NCBI RefSeq assembly: GCF_001667585.1
Contig: NZ_LZJZ01000032.1
Coordinates: 62,001 to 126,000, forward strand
Reading direction: 5' to 3'
DNA: 64,000 nt
Origin: Mycobacterium sp. E2733
GTDB taxonomy: Bacteria > Actinomycetota > Actinomycetes > Mycobacteriales > Mycobacteriaceae
This document shows positions 56,097 through 64,000 of the stretch, piece after piece; within the stretch, counting starts at the first letter, position 1; each line of letters opens with the position of its first letter. The translations under genes were made by a program, and so were the position numbers. The notes below the pieces were generated by a model, which was not told the DNA's origin, did not search any database, and worked only from the letters and a program-made list of their open reading frames with translations.

Positions 56097-56927
56097 ATGT
56101 CGCGCTGGCTGATCACCGGATGCTCCACCGGCTTCGGTCGCGAAATCGCCCGCGCCGCACTGGATGCCGGCCACAGCGTGGTGGTGACCGCGCGGCGGGC
56201 CGACTCGGTGCGCGACTTCGCCGACGAGTTCGGCGACCGGGCCGTGCCCGTTGCGCTCGACGTGACGGACGCCGACCAGATCGCGGCGGCGGTGGCGTCG
56301 GCCGACGCGGCGTTCGGCGGCATCGACGTCCTGGTCAACAACGCCGGTCACGGCTACCTGTCCGCCGTCGAGGAGGGCGAGGACCCCGAGGTTCGACAGC
56401 TGTTCGAGGTCAACTACTTCGGCACGGTGAACATGATCAAGGCGGTGCTGCCGGCGATGCGGGCCCGCGGCTCCGGGCACATCATCAACATGTCGTCGAT
56501 GACCGGCCTGGTCGCCAACCCGCCCAATGCGTATTACTCGTCGACGAAATTCGCCCTGGAGGCGATCACCGAGGCGCTGGCCACCGAGGTGCGCCCGCTG
56601 GGAATCAAGGTGACCGCCATCGAGCCGGGCGCCTTCCGCACAGACTGGGCGACACGGTCGATGAAGGAGTCCGGCACCCCGATAGCCGATTACGTTGACG
56701 TGGCGGCGCGCAAGGACCTGATCAAGCAGTTCGCCGACCATCTCCCCGGTGATCCGAAAAAGGTCGCCGAGGCGGTGCTGATGGTGACCACGCTTGACAA
56801 GCCGCCGCTGCGGCTCCTGCTGGGCCGCGATGTGCTCAAGGCCATGCGGGACAAGATCGCCGCGCTGTCATCGTCGATCGAGGAATGGAAATCCGTCACC
56901 AAGGACGTCAACTTCGAGGGGTCGTGA
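56097..56927 (+). CDS. Short-chain dehydrogenase/reductase, classical
   Basis: The 276-residue SDR has WLITGCSTGFGREIARAALD (3-22), VNNAGHGYL near 82, NMSSMTGLVANPP and the catalytic YYSSTKFALEAIT. It is of the type often annotated as oxidoreductase with NADP preference (Arg33/Arg34 after VVVTA). Substrate is unknown. It starts two bases after the DUF1214-type gene and is convergent with the MDR oxidoreductase. Confidence 0.88.
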   Translation: MSRWLITGCSTGFGREIARAALDAGHSVVVTARRADSVRDFADEFGDRAVPVALDVTDADQIAAAVASADAAFGGIDVLVNNAGHGYLSAVEEGEDPEVRQLFEVNYFGTVNMIKAVLPAMRARGSGHIINMSSMTGLVANPPNAYYSSTKFALEAITEALATEVRPLGIKVTAIEPGAFRTDWATRSMKESGTPIADYVDVAARKDLIKQFADHLPGDPKKVAEAVLMVTTLDKPPLRLLLGRDVLKAMRDKIAALSSSIEEWKSVTKDVNFEGS

Positions 56928-56968
56928 GTCACTCGTCGAGGAACACGGCGTGCCGGCTCTCGCTTCCG

Positions 56969-57014
56969 AGCGTCACGCCAGCGTGGCGGTCGTCGCCGGG
57001 CGTCACGCCAGCGT
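56969..57014. repeat. Tandem GCGTCACGCCAGCGTG units
   Basis: The 16-base string GCGTCACGCCAGCGTG occurs at 56969-56984 and again at 56999-57014, a 30-base period, each followed by a GTCGTCGC-like string. It shares its core with the palindrome at 23902-23917. It lies between convergent genes (SDR stop 56927, oxidoreductase stop 57031), as expected of a terminator-like dispersed element. Confidence 0.55.
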
Positions 57015-57030
57015 GATCGTCGCGAGGGCC

Positions 57031-57966
57031 CTAGTCGCGGACCACGATCACCGTCTTGCCGGGGCGACGGCCCGGGCGCCCGCCGCTTTCGAACGCCTCG
57101 CGGCCCCGCTCGAGCGGGAAGGTCTCGGCGATCTCCGCCCGCAACTCTCCCCTGTCGACCAGCGCCGCGAGCTCGACCAGCTGATCCCGGTTCGGTGTGA
57201 CGATGAAAAAGGTTGCCGTGACGCCGTATTCGTCGGCTGCGCCCGCCGGCGGCGGCGCGGACAGGGTGACCAGCCGCCCGCCCGGGCGGAGCACCGAAAA
57301 CGACCGGTCCAACGTCGCTCCGCCGACGGTGTCGATCACGACGTCATAGACCGCGTCGTCGAACGTCTCGGTGCGGACGTCGATCACCCGGACGGCGCCG
57401 AATCCCCGGACGAGGTCACCGGTGTCGCTGCGCACCGTCGCGGTGACGCTCGCGCCCAGCATCGCGACCAGCTGAACCGTCAGGGCGCCCACCCCGCCCG
57501 CGCCGCCGTGCACCAGCACGGCCTCACCCGGGCGCACCCGGGCGTGGTCGACCAGGGCCTGCAGGGCGGTCAGACCCGCCAGCGGCAGCGCGGCGGCGAC
57601 GGCGTGCGACACGGTCGACGGCTTGGCGGCCAGGTCCGCCGCCGGGACGCAGACGAATTCGGCCGCCGCGCCGTCCCGGTCGAAACGGATCAGCCCGTAC
57701 ACCTCGTCGCCGGGCGCGAAATCCGCCACGCCCGGGGCCACCTCGGAGACGACGCCCGATACTTCATGCGACGGGATCACCGGCGTCCGGCTCACACCGT
57801 CTCGGGTCCAGGTCTCGTCCCACGTCAACTCGTCGAACGTGATGGCGGCGGCGTGGACGGCCAGCAACACCTCACCGGCGGCCGGGGCCGGCACCGGCGC
57901 CCGCTCGACGACCAGCTGCTCCGGGCCGCCCCGGCGGTGCGCCCGCAAAGCCCTCATCTCGGTCAC
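57031..57966 (-). CDS. NADP-dependent MDR-family oxidoreductase (quinone reductase-like)
   Basis: The protein of about 311 residues is a zinc-free medium-chain dehydrogenase/reductase. Seen are the GroES-like N-terminal domain ([31 protein letters not shown]) and the nucleotide-binding domain with [22 protein letters not shown] (AxxGGVG near 150). The GTG at 57966 overlaps the ung stop by four bases (GTGA), so it is coupled to ung. An ATG three codons later is possible. Substrate is unknown. Confidence 0.87.
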   Translation of the reverse strand: MTEMRALRAHRRGGPEQLVVERAPVPAPAAGEVLLAVHAAAITFDELTWDETWTRDGVSRTPVIPSHEVSGVVSEVAPGVADFAPGDEVYGLIRFDRDGAAAEFVCVPAADLAAKPSTVSHAVAAALPLAGLTALQALVDHARVRPGEAVLVHGGAGGVGALTVQLVAMLGASVTATVRSDTGDLVRGFGAVRVIDVRTETFDDAVYDVVIDTVGGATLDRSFSVLRPGGRLVTLSAPPPAGAADEYGVTATFFIVTPNRDQLVELAALVDRGELRAEIAETFPLERGREAFESGGRPGRRPGKTVIVVRD

Positions 57967-58676
57967 GGCAACCGCCAATCGATGGGATCAGCGCCCATGC
58001 CCGTGAGCAGTTCGTTGGCGCGGCTGAATGGACGTGACCCGAAGAATCCCCGAGACGCCGACAGCGGCGACGGGTGCGGCGACTCGATCGCCACGCAATT
58101 ACCATCGGCCAGAATCGGTTTGAGCGTCGACGCGTCGCGGCCCCAGAGGATCGCCACCATCGGCTGCGAGCGCGCCGCCAGCGCGCGGATCGCGCACTCG
58201 GTCACCGCCTCCCAACCCTTGCCGCGGTGCGAGGCCGGATTACTCGGGCGCACGGTGAGGACCCTGTTCAGCAGCATCACCCCGCGCTCGGCCCACGGCG
58301 TCAGGTCACCGCACGAAGGCTGCGGATGGCCGAGGTCGGCGGCGTATTCGTCGAAGATGTTCGCCAGGCTGCGCGGCAACGGTCGCACGTCCGGAGCTAC
58401 CGAGAAACTAAGGCCCACGGCGTGCCCCGGCGTCGGGTACGGGTCTTGCCCGACGATCAGCACCCGAACCCCATCGAAGGGAAAAGTGAACGCGCGCAAT
58501 ACGTTCGGGCCGGCGGGTAGGTACCTGCGCCCGGCCGCGATCTCGGCCCGCAGGAACTGGCCCATCGCGGCGACCTGATCGGCCACCGGCTGCAACGCGG
58601 TGGCCCAACCGGGATCGACGAGCTCGCTCAACGGCCGCGCCGTAGTCACCGGCCCTTTCGAAGCGTCAAGGCTCAT
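57963..58676 (-). CDS. ung: Uracil-DNA glycosylase
   Basis: Ung removes uracil from DNA. The 237-residue protein has the catalytic [17 protein letters not shown] motif (about 76-92), the [22 protein letters not shown] segment and the [21 protein letters not shown] motif near 200. The size is ten residues above M. tuberculosis Ung; a GTG at 58649 would match its start. It is followed by the MDR gene in overlap, and thiL lies nine bases upstream. Confidence 0.96.
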   Translation of the reverse strand: MSLDASKGPVTTARPLSELVDPGWATALQPVADQVAAMGQFLRAEIAAGRRYLPAGPNVLRAFTFPFDGVRVLIVGQDPYPTPGHAVGLSFSVAPDVRPLPRSLANIFDEYAADLGHPQPSCGDLTPWAERGVMLLNRVLTVRPSNPASHRGKGWEAVTECAIRALAARSQPMVAILWGRDASTLKPILADGNCVAIESPHPSPLSASRGFFGSRPFSRANELLTGMGADPIDWRLP

Positions 58677-58685
58677 CGCGCCACC

Positions 58686-59648
58686 CTAACCGTCGTACGA
58701 CTGCCAGCCGGCGTAGCCGGTCCACTGTTGCCCGTCGACAAGGACTTCGGCCTTTCCCTCGAGAACCCGTCCGATGATTCGCCATCCGGCGGGCGCGGGA
58801 CCGGCGAAACAGGCCACCAGGGCGTGGTCTTCGCCGCCGCCCAGCACCCACGACCATGGGTCGGCGCCCGCGGCGGCGCCCGCAGCCGTCAGTGCGTCGT
58901 GGTCCGCGGTCAGCGCCGCCGTGGACAGGTCCATCGCCACCGCCGATGCCTCGGCGATGTGCCGAAGGTCGGCGACCAGGCCGTCGGAGACGTCGATCAT
59001 CGCTTGCGCTCCCCCGGCCGCCGCCGCCACGCCCTGGCCGTAGGGCGGCTGGGGAACCAGATGCCGCCGGCGCAGCGAATCGAAGCCCTCAATTCCCTTG
59101 CCGAACAACGAAAGCCCGGCCGCCGAGCGGCCGAGCTCACCGGCGACCGCGATCACCGAGCCCGGTTTCGCGCCGGACCGCAGCACCGGCGTACGGCCGT
59201 CGAGGTCACCGAGCACCGTCACGGAGATCACCCACTGCGGGCAGCTGACGAGATCGCCGCCGGCGATGCCGGCGCCGATGCGCTGCGCCTCATCCCACAT
59301 ACCGCCGACCAGCCCGTCCACGTCGCCCGCCGGAGTGCCGCCGGGCGCGCCGAACGCCACCACAAAGGCCGTCGGCCGCGCCCCCATCGCCTCGATGTCG
59401 GCGGCGTTCTGGGCAATGGCCTTGCGCCCGACGTCGCGGGGAGTCGACCAGCCCAGCCGAAAATGCCGATCCTGCACGAGCATGTCGGTCGACACCGCGA
59501 TGCGGCCGTCCCTGGCGTGCACCACCGCCGCGTCGTCGCCGGGCCCGACCGCCACCGCGGCCGGCTGCCGGCGGCCGCGCACCAGGCGATCGATGACGGC
59601 GAACTCCCCGAGTTGCTGCAGCGTGGGTTCCGATGCGTCGTCGCGCAC
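58686..59648 (-). CDS. thiL: Thiamine-monophosphate kinase
   Basis: ThiL phosphorylates thiamine monophosphate to the diphosphate cofactor. The 320-residue protein has VGPGDDAAVV near residue 34, STDMLVQDRHFRLGWSTPRD, AQNAADIEAMGARP, GGDLVSCPQW and MIDVSDGLVADLRH with metal-binding acidic residues, all typical of the AIRS/ThiL fold. The start is GTG. thiL-ung order matches M. tuberculosis Rv2977c-Rv2976c. The IS-related genes seen near here in M. tuberculosis (Rv2978c-Rv2979c) are absent. Confidence 0.95.
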   Translation of the reverse strand: MRDDASEPTLQQLGEFAVIDRLVRGRRQPAAVAVGPGDDAAVVHARDGRIAVSTDMLVQDRHFRLGWSTPRDVGRKAIAQNAADIEAMGARPTAFVVAFGAPGGTPAGDVDGLVGGMWDEAQRIGAGIAGGDLVSCPQWVISVTVLGDLDGRTPVLRSGAKPGSVIAVAGELGRSAAGLSLFGKGIEGFDSLRRRHLVPQPPYGQGVAAAAGGAQAMIDVSDGLVADLRHIAEASAVAMDLSTAALTADHDALTAAGAAAGADPWSWVLGGGEDHALVACFAGPAPAGWRIIGRVLEGKAEVLVDGQQWTGYAGWQSYDG

Positions 59649-59791
59649 GCCACCTCCTCCGGCGCTTTCTTACCCTGTGCGGGCCTCTATCAGGTCGCCG
59701 ACCTGCGGTAAGTTGGTTTACTGCCCGCGCGAGCGGCCCGCGCCAGTGTAGAACCCTGCACCGCTGTGCCAGAGATAGGAGGTGCGCGGCG

Positions 59792-60364
59792 GTGACGACC
59801 GATCCCGAGACCGACCCCGCGATCGACACGGGGCCGCCACCCGCGATCATCATCGCGGCGGTCGCGTTGGCCGTCGTGGCGATAAGCGTGATCCTGGTGA
59901 TCGCGGCGAATCGTGAGGCGCCGCCGCAACCGGTCGCCGTATCGGCCGCCCCGGCGCCGCAGGCCGACAGCCCTGCGTGCCGGGCATTGGCCGGGGCGCT
60001 GCCGCAGCGGCTCGGGGACTATCAGCGCGCGCCCGTCGCGCAACCCGCGCCTCATGGCGCCGCCGCATGGCGGGCCGGTCCGGACGGCGAGCCGGTGGTG
60101 CTGCGCTGCGGACTCGATCGTCCCGCCGAGTTCGTGGTGGGATCTCCGATTCAGATCGTCGACCGCGTGCAGTGGTTCGCGGTGCGTCCCGAACAGCAAT
60201 CCGCCGGTGACGCGGGCAGATCGACCTGGTACACGGTCGATCGGCCCGTGTATGTGGCGCTCACGCTGCCGTCCGGATCGGGCCCGACGCCGATCCAGCA
60301 GCTCTCCGAGGTGGTCGACCGCAACATCGCGGCGGTGCCCATCAACCCGGGACCGGCCGGTTAG
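59792..60364 (+). CDS. DUF3515 membrane-anchored protein (Rv2980-like)
   Basis: The 190-residue protein has a single N-terminal hydrophobic segment (about 18-40: AIIIAAVALAVVAISVILVI), likely a signal anchor, and an extracytoplasmic part with Cys in SPACRALAGALPQRLGDY, VVLRCGLDRPAEF and a C-terminal LSEVVDRNIAAVP. The DUF3515 family is actinobacterial, of unknown function. The GTG at 59792 follows AGGAGG nine bases away. An in-frame earlier start at 59633 is rejected. It is convergent with ddlA. Confidence 0.85.
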   Translation: MTTDPETDPAIDTGPPPAIIIAAVALAVVAISVILVIAANREAPPQPVAVSAAPAPQADSPACRALAGALPQRLGDYQRAPVAQPAPHGAAAWRAGPDGEPVVLRCGLDRPAEFVVGSPIQIVDRVQWFAVRPEQQSAGDAGRSTWYTVDRPVYVALTLPSGSGPTPIQQLSEVVDRNIAAVPINPGPAG

Positions 60365-60375
60365 CTAGTCCGATG

Positions 60376-60420
60376 GTGGCGACCCGCTTCGCCCGGCTAC
60401 GCCGCCCTCGCGATCGCCAC
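60376..60420. repeat. Dispersed GTGGCGA...TCGCCAC element, copy 2
   Basis: The element is bounded by the perfect 7-base inverted repeat GTGGCGA (60376-60382) and TCGCCAC (60414-60420). Its inner part, read on the other strand, is GCGATCGCGAGGGCGGCGTAGCCGGGCG, matching the copy at 52256. It fills the gap between the DUF3515 gene and convergent ddlA and reaches the ddlA stop codon. Confidence 0.62.
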
Positions 60421-61532
60421 TAGCGCAGCCCCACGCCGCGGGCCAACGCCGTTTCGACCATGGTCGCCAACAGGGTGGGATAGTCCACGCCGCTGGCCGC
60501 CCACATCCTCGGGTACATCGAAATCGTGGTGAACCCGGGCATCGTGTTGATCTCGTTGAGCACCGGCCCGTCGTCGGTGAGGAAGAAATCGACCCGGGCC
60601 AAGCCCTGGCAGTCGATGGCGTTGAAGGCCCGGATCGCCAAATTCCGGATGCTGTCGGCGATCTCGTCGTCCACCTTCGCCGGCACGTCCAATTCCGCCG
60701 CATCGTCCAGATATTTGGTGGCGAAGTCGTAGAACGAATCCTCGCGTCCGCGCACCCCGGCCACCCGGATCTCGCCAACCGTGCTGGCTTCTATTGTGCC
60801 GTCGGGCATTTCGAGTACGCCGCACTCCAGCTCGCGACCGGTGATCGCCGCCTCCACGATCACTTTCGGGTCGTGCCGGCGCGCGACCGCGACGGCCGCG
60901 GCCAGGTCCTCCCAGCGCGCGACCCGGGTGACGCCGATCGAGGAGCCGCCCCGGGCGGGTTTGACGAACACCGGCAGGCCCAGCCGCTCGCACTCATCGG
61001 CTCGCAGCGTCGACCGCGACGGGCGCAGCACCGCGTACGGGCCGACGGGCAGCCCTTCGGCGACGAACAGCTTCTTGGTGAATTCCTTGTCCATGCCCGC
61101 CGCGCTGGCCAGCACGCCGGCCCCGACGTAGGGCACCCCCGCCAGCTCCAGCAGGCCCTGGATCGTCCCGTCTTCCCCGTACGGACCGTGCAGCACCGGG
61201 AAAACCACGTCGACCGACGCCAGGACCTCACCGGCGCCCGAGGAGAGGGAGACCAGTTGGCCGCTGCGCCGCGGATCCGCCGGCAAAGCCAGTTCGGTGC
61301 CCGACTGCGCGGTCACCTCCGGCAGCTGCCGGTCGCTGATGGCCAGCGCGTCCGGGTCGCCGTCGGTGAGCACCCACGACCCTTGCGGGGTGATGCCGAT
61401 GGCGACCACCTCGAACCGCTCGGGGTCGAGGTTGCGCAGGATGCTGCCCGCGGACACACACGAGATGGCGTGCTCGTTGCTGCGCCCACCGAAGACGACG
61501 GCGACGCGCACGCGGCTCCCGCTGGCACTCAC
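60420..61532 (-). CDS. ddlA: D-alanine-D-alanine ligase
   Basis: Ddl joins two D-Ala for peptidoglycan synthesis and is a target of D-cycloserine. The 370-residue ATP-grasp protein has [19 protein letters not shown] (14-32), [39 protein letters not shown], the [21 protein letters not shown] signature with Mg-binding residues and a short C-terminal end. It starts at GTG. Its stop is overlapped by the dispersed repeat. Confidence 0.97.
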   Translation of the reverse strand: MSASGSRVRVAVVFGGRSNEHAISCVSAGSILRNLDPERFEVVAIGITPQGSWVLTDGDPDALAISDRQLPEVTAQSGTELALPADPRRSGQLVSLSSGAGEVLASVDVVFPVLHGPYGEDGTIQGLLELAGVPYVGAGVLASAAGMDKEFTKKLFVAEGLPVGPYAVLRPSRSTLRADECERLGLPVFVKPARGGSSIGVTRVARWEDLAAAVAVARRHDPKVIVEAAITGRELECGVLEMPDGTIEASTVGEIRVAGVRGREDSFYDFATKYLDDAAELDVPAKVDDEIADSIRNLAIRAFNAIDCQGLARVDFFLTDDGPVLNEINTMPGFTTISMYPRMWAASGVDYPTLLATMVETALARGVGLR

Positions 61533-61612
61533 AACCTGGAGAGGCTACCGGTTGCGCGGCAGGCGGGCCGGGCGGCGGGCCGCTAGCTGGGGTTTCGGTT
61601 GCCGCACGGTAG

Positions 61613-62632
61613 TCACTCGGGCTTGGTCCGGCGCCCGAGCAGCAGGGCCATCGCCTCGTCCACCGACAGCCCCTTGTGGCACACGCGGTGCACGGCGTCG
61701 GTGAGCGGCATCTCGACGTCGTAACTGGACGCGAGCGCCAGCACCGACTCGCACGACGTCACACCCTCGACGACATGGCCGCCGCCGGCCTGCATCGCCG
61801 ACTCCATGGTCCCGCCGCGACCCAGGCGTTCGCCGAAGGAACGGTTGCGCGACTGCGGCGACGTGCACGTCGCCACCAGGTCGCCCACCCCGGCCAGACC
61901 GGCCAGCGTGGCGCCCTTGGCGCCGAGCGCGATACCCAGCCGGATGATCTCCGCCAGACCCCGCGTGATGATCGCCGCCGCGGTGTTTTCGCCAAGCCCG
62001 ACGCCGGCCGCCATGCCGCACGCGAGCGCGATGACGTTCTTGCACGCCCCGCCCACCTCGGTGCCGACGACATCGCTGTTGGTGTACGGGCGGAAGTAAC
62101 CGGTATTGAGCATGCGCTGCAGGGCGACCGCACGCCCGGAGTCGCTGCACGCCACGACGGTGGCGGCGGGTTGACACTCGGCGATCTCGCTGGCCAGGTT
62201 CGGCCCCGAGACCACCGCGACCTGAGCCGGGTCGACACCCGTCACCGAAACGATGACCTGACTCATCCGCATCAGCGTCCCCAGCTCGATGCCCTTGGCC
62301 AGGCTGACCAGGGTGGCGCCGTCGGGTAACAACGGCGCCCACGCTTCGAGGTTGGCGCGCATCGTCTGCGCGGGAACTGCCAACAGCACCGTCGAGGCGC
62401 CGCCCAGCGCCTCGGTCGCATCGGTGGTCGCGCGAACGTTCACCGGCAGTTCCGCGCCGGGCAGGTAGTCGGGGTTGGATCGGGTGGTGTTGATCTGGTC
62501 GGCGACCTCGGATCGACGGGCCCACAGCGTGACCTCCGCATCGGGTTCGCCGGCCTCGACGAGCACCTTGGCCAGCGCCGTCCCCCACGCCCCGGCACCC
62601 ATGACCGCGACGGCGCCCTTCGAACTGGCCAT
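61613..62632 (-). CDS. gpsA: Glycerol-3-phosphate dehydrogenase [NAD(P)+]
   Basis: GpsA makes sn-glycerol-3-phosphate for phospholipids. The 339-residue protein has the N-terminal NAD-binding [19 protein letters not shown] (about 10-28), the middle [14 protein letters not shown] and SGPNLASEI segments, the catalytic Lys region [15 protein letters not shown], and the C-terminal helical domain. It corresponds to gpdA2 (Rv2982c). It lies 80 bases before ddlA in the same direction. Confidence 0.96.
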   Translation of the reverse strand: MASSKGAVAVMGAGAWGTALAKVLVEAGEPDAEVTLWARRSEVADQINTTRSNPDYLPGAELPVNVRATTDATEALGGASTVLLAVPAQTMRANLEAWAPLLPDGATLVSLAKGIELGTLMRMSQVIVSVTGVDPAQVAVVSGPNLASEIAECQPAATVVACSDSGRAVALQRMLNTGYFRPYTNSDVVGTEVGGACKNVIALACGMAAGVGLGENTAAAIITRGLAEIIRLGIALGAKGATLAGLAGVGDLVATCTSPQSRNRSFGERLGRGGTMESAMQAGGGHVVEGVTSCESVLALASSYDVEMPLTDAVHRVCHKGLSVDEAMALLLGRRTKPE

Positions 62633-62738
62633 TCGCCACCCCCGTCTGTCGTCTCGGCGTGTTGCAGCCGCTACACCCTAGATCAGCGGCCGTCGCGCGA
62701 GCTAGCGCGTCCGCCTTGAGCGGTCGCTGGCAGGATGA

Positions 62739-63398
<660 letters not shown>

Positions 63399-63487
63399 CT
63401 CCTGCCGCGCCGCGGCGTACCTGTCTGCGCCGTGAACGTCGGCACAACGGCGAATGGATGTCCGCCGAGCGCTAGCAGCATCGGCAA

Positions 63488-64000
63488 GTGATGAGCAATG
63501 ATCGCAGAGTGACCGAAACCGAAGCTGAGGTGCGCGCCGAAGAGAACTTGTGGTATCACGGCGACTCGGCCGTGGCAGCGCCGCCCGCGGCGACGCCGGC
63601 CGCGCTCACCGACCTGCCGGAGGATCGCTATCTCAACCGGGAGCTGAGCTGGCTGGACTTCAACGCCCGCGTGCTGGCGCTGGCCGCCGACAATTCGCTG
63701 CCGTTGTTGGAGCGAGCCAAGTTTCTGGCGATCTTCGCCTCCAACCTCGACGAGTTCTACATGGTCCGCGTCGCCGGCCTCAAGCGTCGTGACGAGATGG
63801 GGCTGTCGGTGCGGTCCGCCGACGGCCTGACGCCGCGCGAGCAACTGGCCCTGATCGGCGAACAGACGCAGCGGATCGCGACCCGCCACGCGCGAGTGTT
63901 CCTCGACTCGGTGCGACCGGCGCTCGCCGAGGAAGGCATACATATAGTCACGTGGGCCGATTTGGCTCAGGCTGAGCGCGACGAACTGTCCACCTATTTC
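63488..64000 (+). CDS. ppk: Polyphosphate kinase, N-terminal part (cut by window edge)
   Basis: Ppk makes and degrades polyphosphate at the membrane. The first 171 residues are inside the window: an acidic N-terminal region with [20 protein letters not shown], then the N domain with [20 protein letters not shown] and [20 protein letters not shown], exactly the Ppk start, and [16 protein letters not shown]. The remainder runs off the right edge. GTG at 63488 or the ATG that follows are both possible starts; M. tuberculosis ppk (Rv2984) begins equivalently. Confidence 0.95.
   Translation, partial: MMSNDRRVTETEAEVRAEENLWYHGDSAVAAPPAATPAALTDLPEDRYLNRELSWLDFNARVLALAADNSLPLLERAKFLAIFASNLDEFYMVRVAGLKRRDEMGLSVRSADGLTPREQLALIGEQTQRIATRHARVFLDSVRPALAEEGIHIVTWADLAQAERDELSTYF

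Noticed and set aside
56794..58578. 594-codon open frame on the plus strand
   Set aside because: It overlaps the end of an SDR gene and lies antisense to the MDR and ung genes. No recognisable motifs.

Overview
The window is about 64 kb of GC-rich, densely coding chromosome from a slow-growing nontuberculous Mycobacterium, most likely a member or close relative of the M. avium complex. Gene order follows the M. tuberculosis stretch from tsf/rpsB (Rv2889c-Rv2890c) to ppk (Rv2984), and most proteins match their M. tuberculosis orthologues closely in length and sequence. The M. avium complex assignment is an inference. It rests on the absence of the whole PDIM/phenolic glycolipid locus between Rv2927c and Rv2963, and on GC-rich interspersed repeats that I associate with that group. 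No tRNA, rRNA, CRISPR, IS element or prophage was seen.

Layout. 1-8.2 kb: tsf (partial), rpsB, an M23 peptidase, xerC, a lactate 2-monooxygenase-like flavoprotein, then a run of viuB, dprA, comM and yraN transcribed leftward. 8.3-11.3 kb: fdhD without a formate dehydrogenase gene, an epimerase-like SDR and a GAF-ANTAR regulator. 11.3-17 kb: rnhB, lepB, rplS, lipoprotein lppW, and the ribosome-maturation operon rpsP-khpA-rimM-trmD. 17-23.8 kb: a SnoaL-like protein, dacB2, a TetR regulator, two amidohydrolases and ffh. 24-31 kb: an alpha/beta hydrolase, an SF2 helicase and the nitrogen operon amt-glnB-glnD. 31-40.6 kb: ftsY, smc, acyP, an OsmC protein, a short PIG-L deacetylase, mutM, rnc, a YceD-like protein and sepIVA. 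40.8-42 kb: the Rv2963-type metal permease behind an inverted repeat that matches the copper-responsive RicR operator. 42-52.3 kb: coaD, rsmD, a VKOR/DsbA-like disulfide pair, lipN, an aldo-keto reductase, an exported HNH nuclease, recG, an intact DAK2/FakA-like gene and rpmB. 52.3-58 kb: a seven-gene accessory block (three SDRs, SnoaL-like, an 84-residue orphan, a DUF1214-type protein and an MDR oxidoreductase) that has no counterpart at this place in M. tuberculosis. 58-64 kb: ung, thiL, a DUF3515 protein, ddlA, gpsA, fbiD and the start of ppk.

How the genes fit together. Most of the window is housekeeping: translation (tsf, rpsB, rplS, rpsP, rpmB, rimM, trmD), protein export (ffh, ftsY, lepB), DNA maintenance (xerC, dprA, comM, rnhB, mutM, ung, recG, smc), cell wall and envelope (dacB2, ddlA, sepIVA, lppW), cofactors (coaD, thiL, fbiD) and nitrogen control (amt-glnB-glnD). 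The variable parts are small insertions and deletions relative to M. tuberculosis. The most interesting non-coding signals are the RicR-type site at 40831-40847, a possible GlnR box upstream of amt, a possible operator in the accessory block, and three families of short dispersed inverted repeats that mostly lie between convergent genes or over their stop codons.
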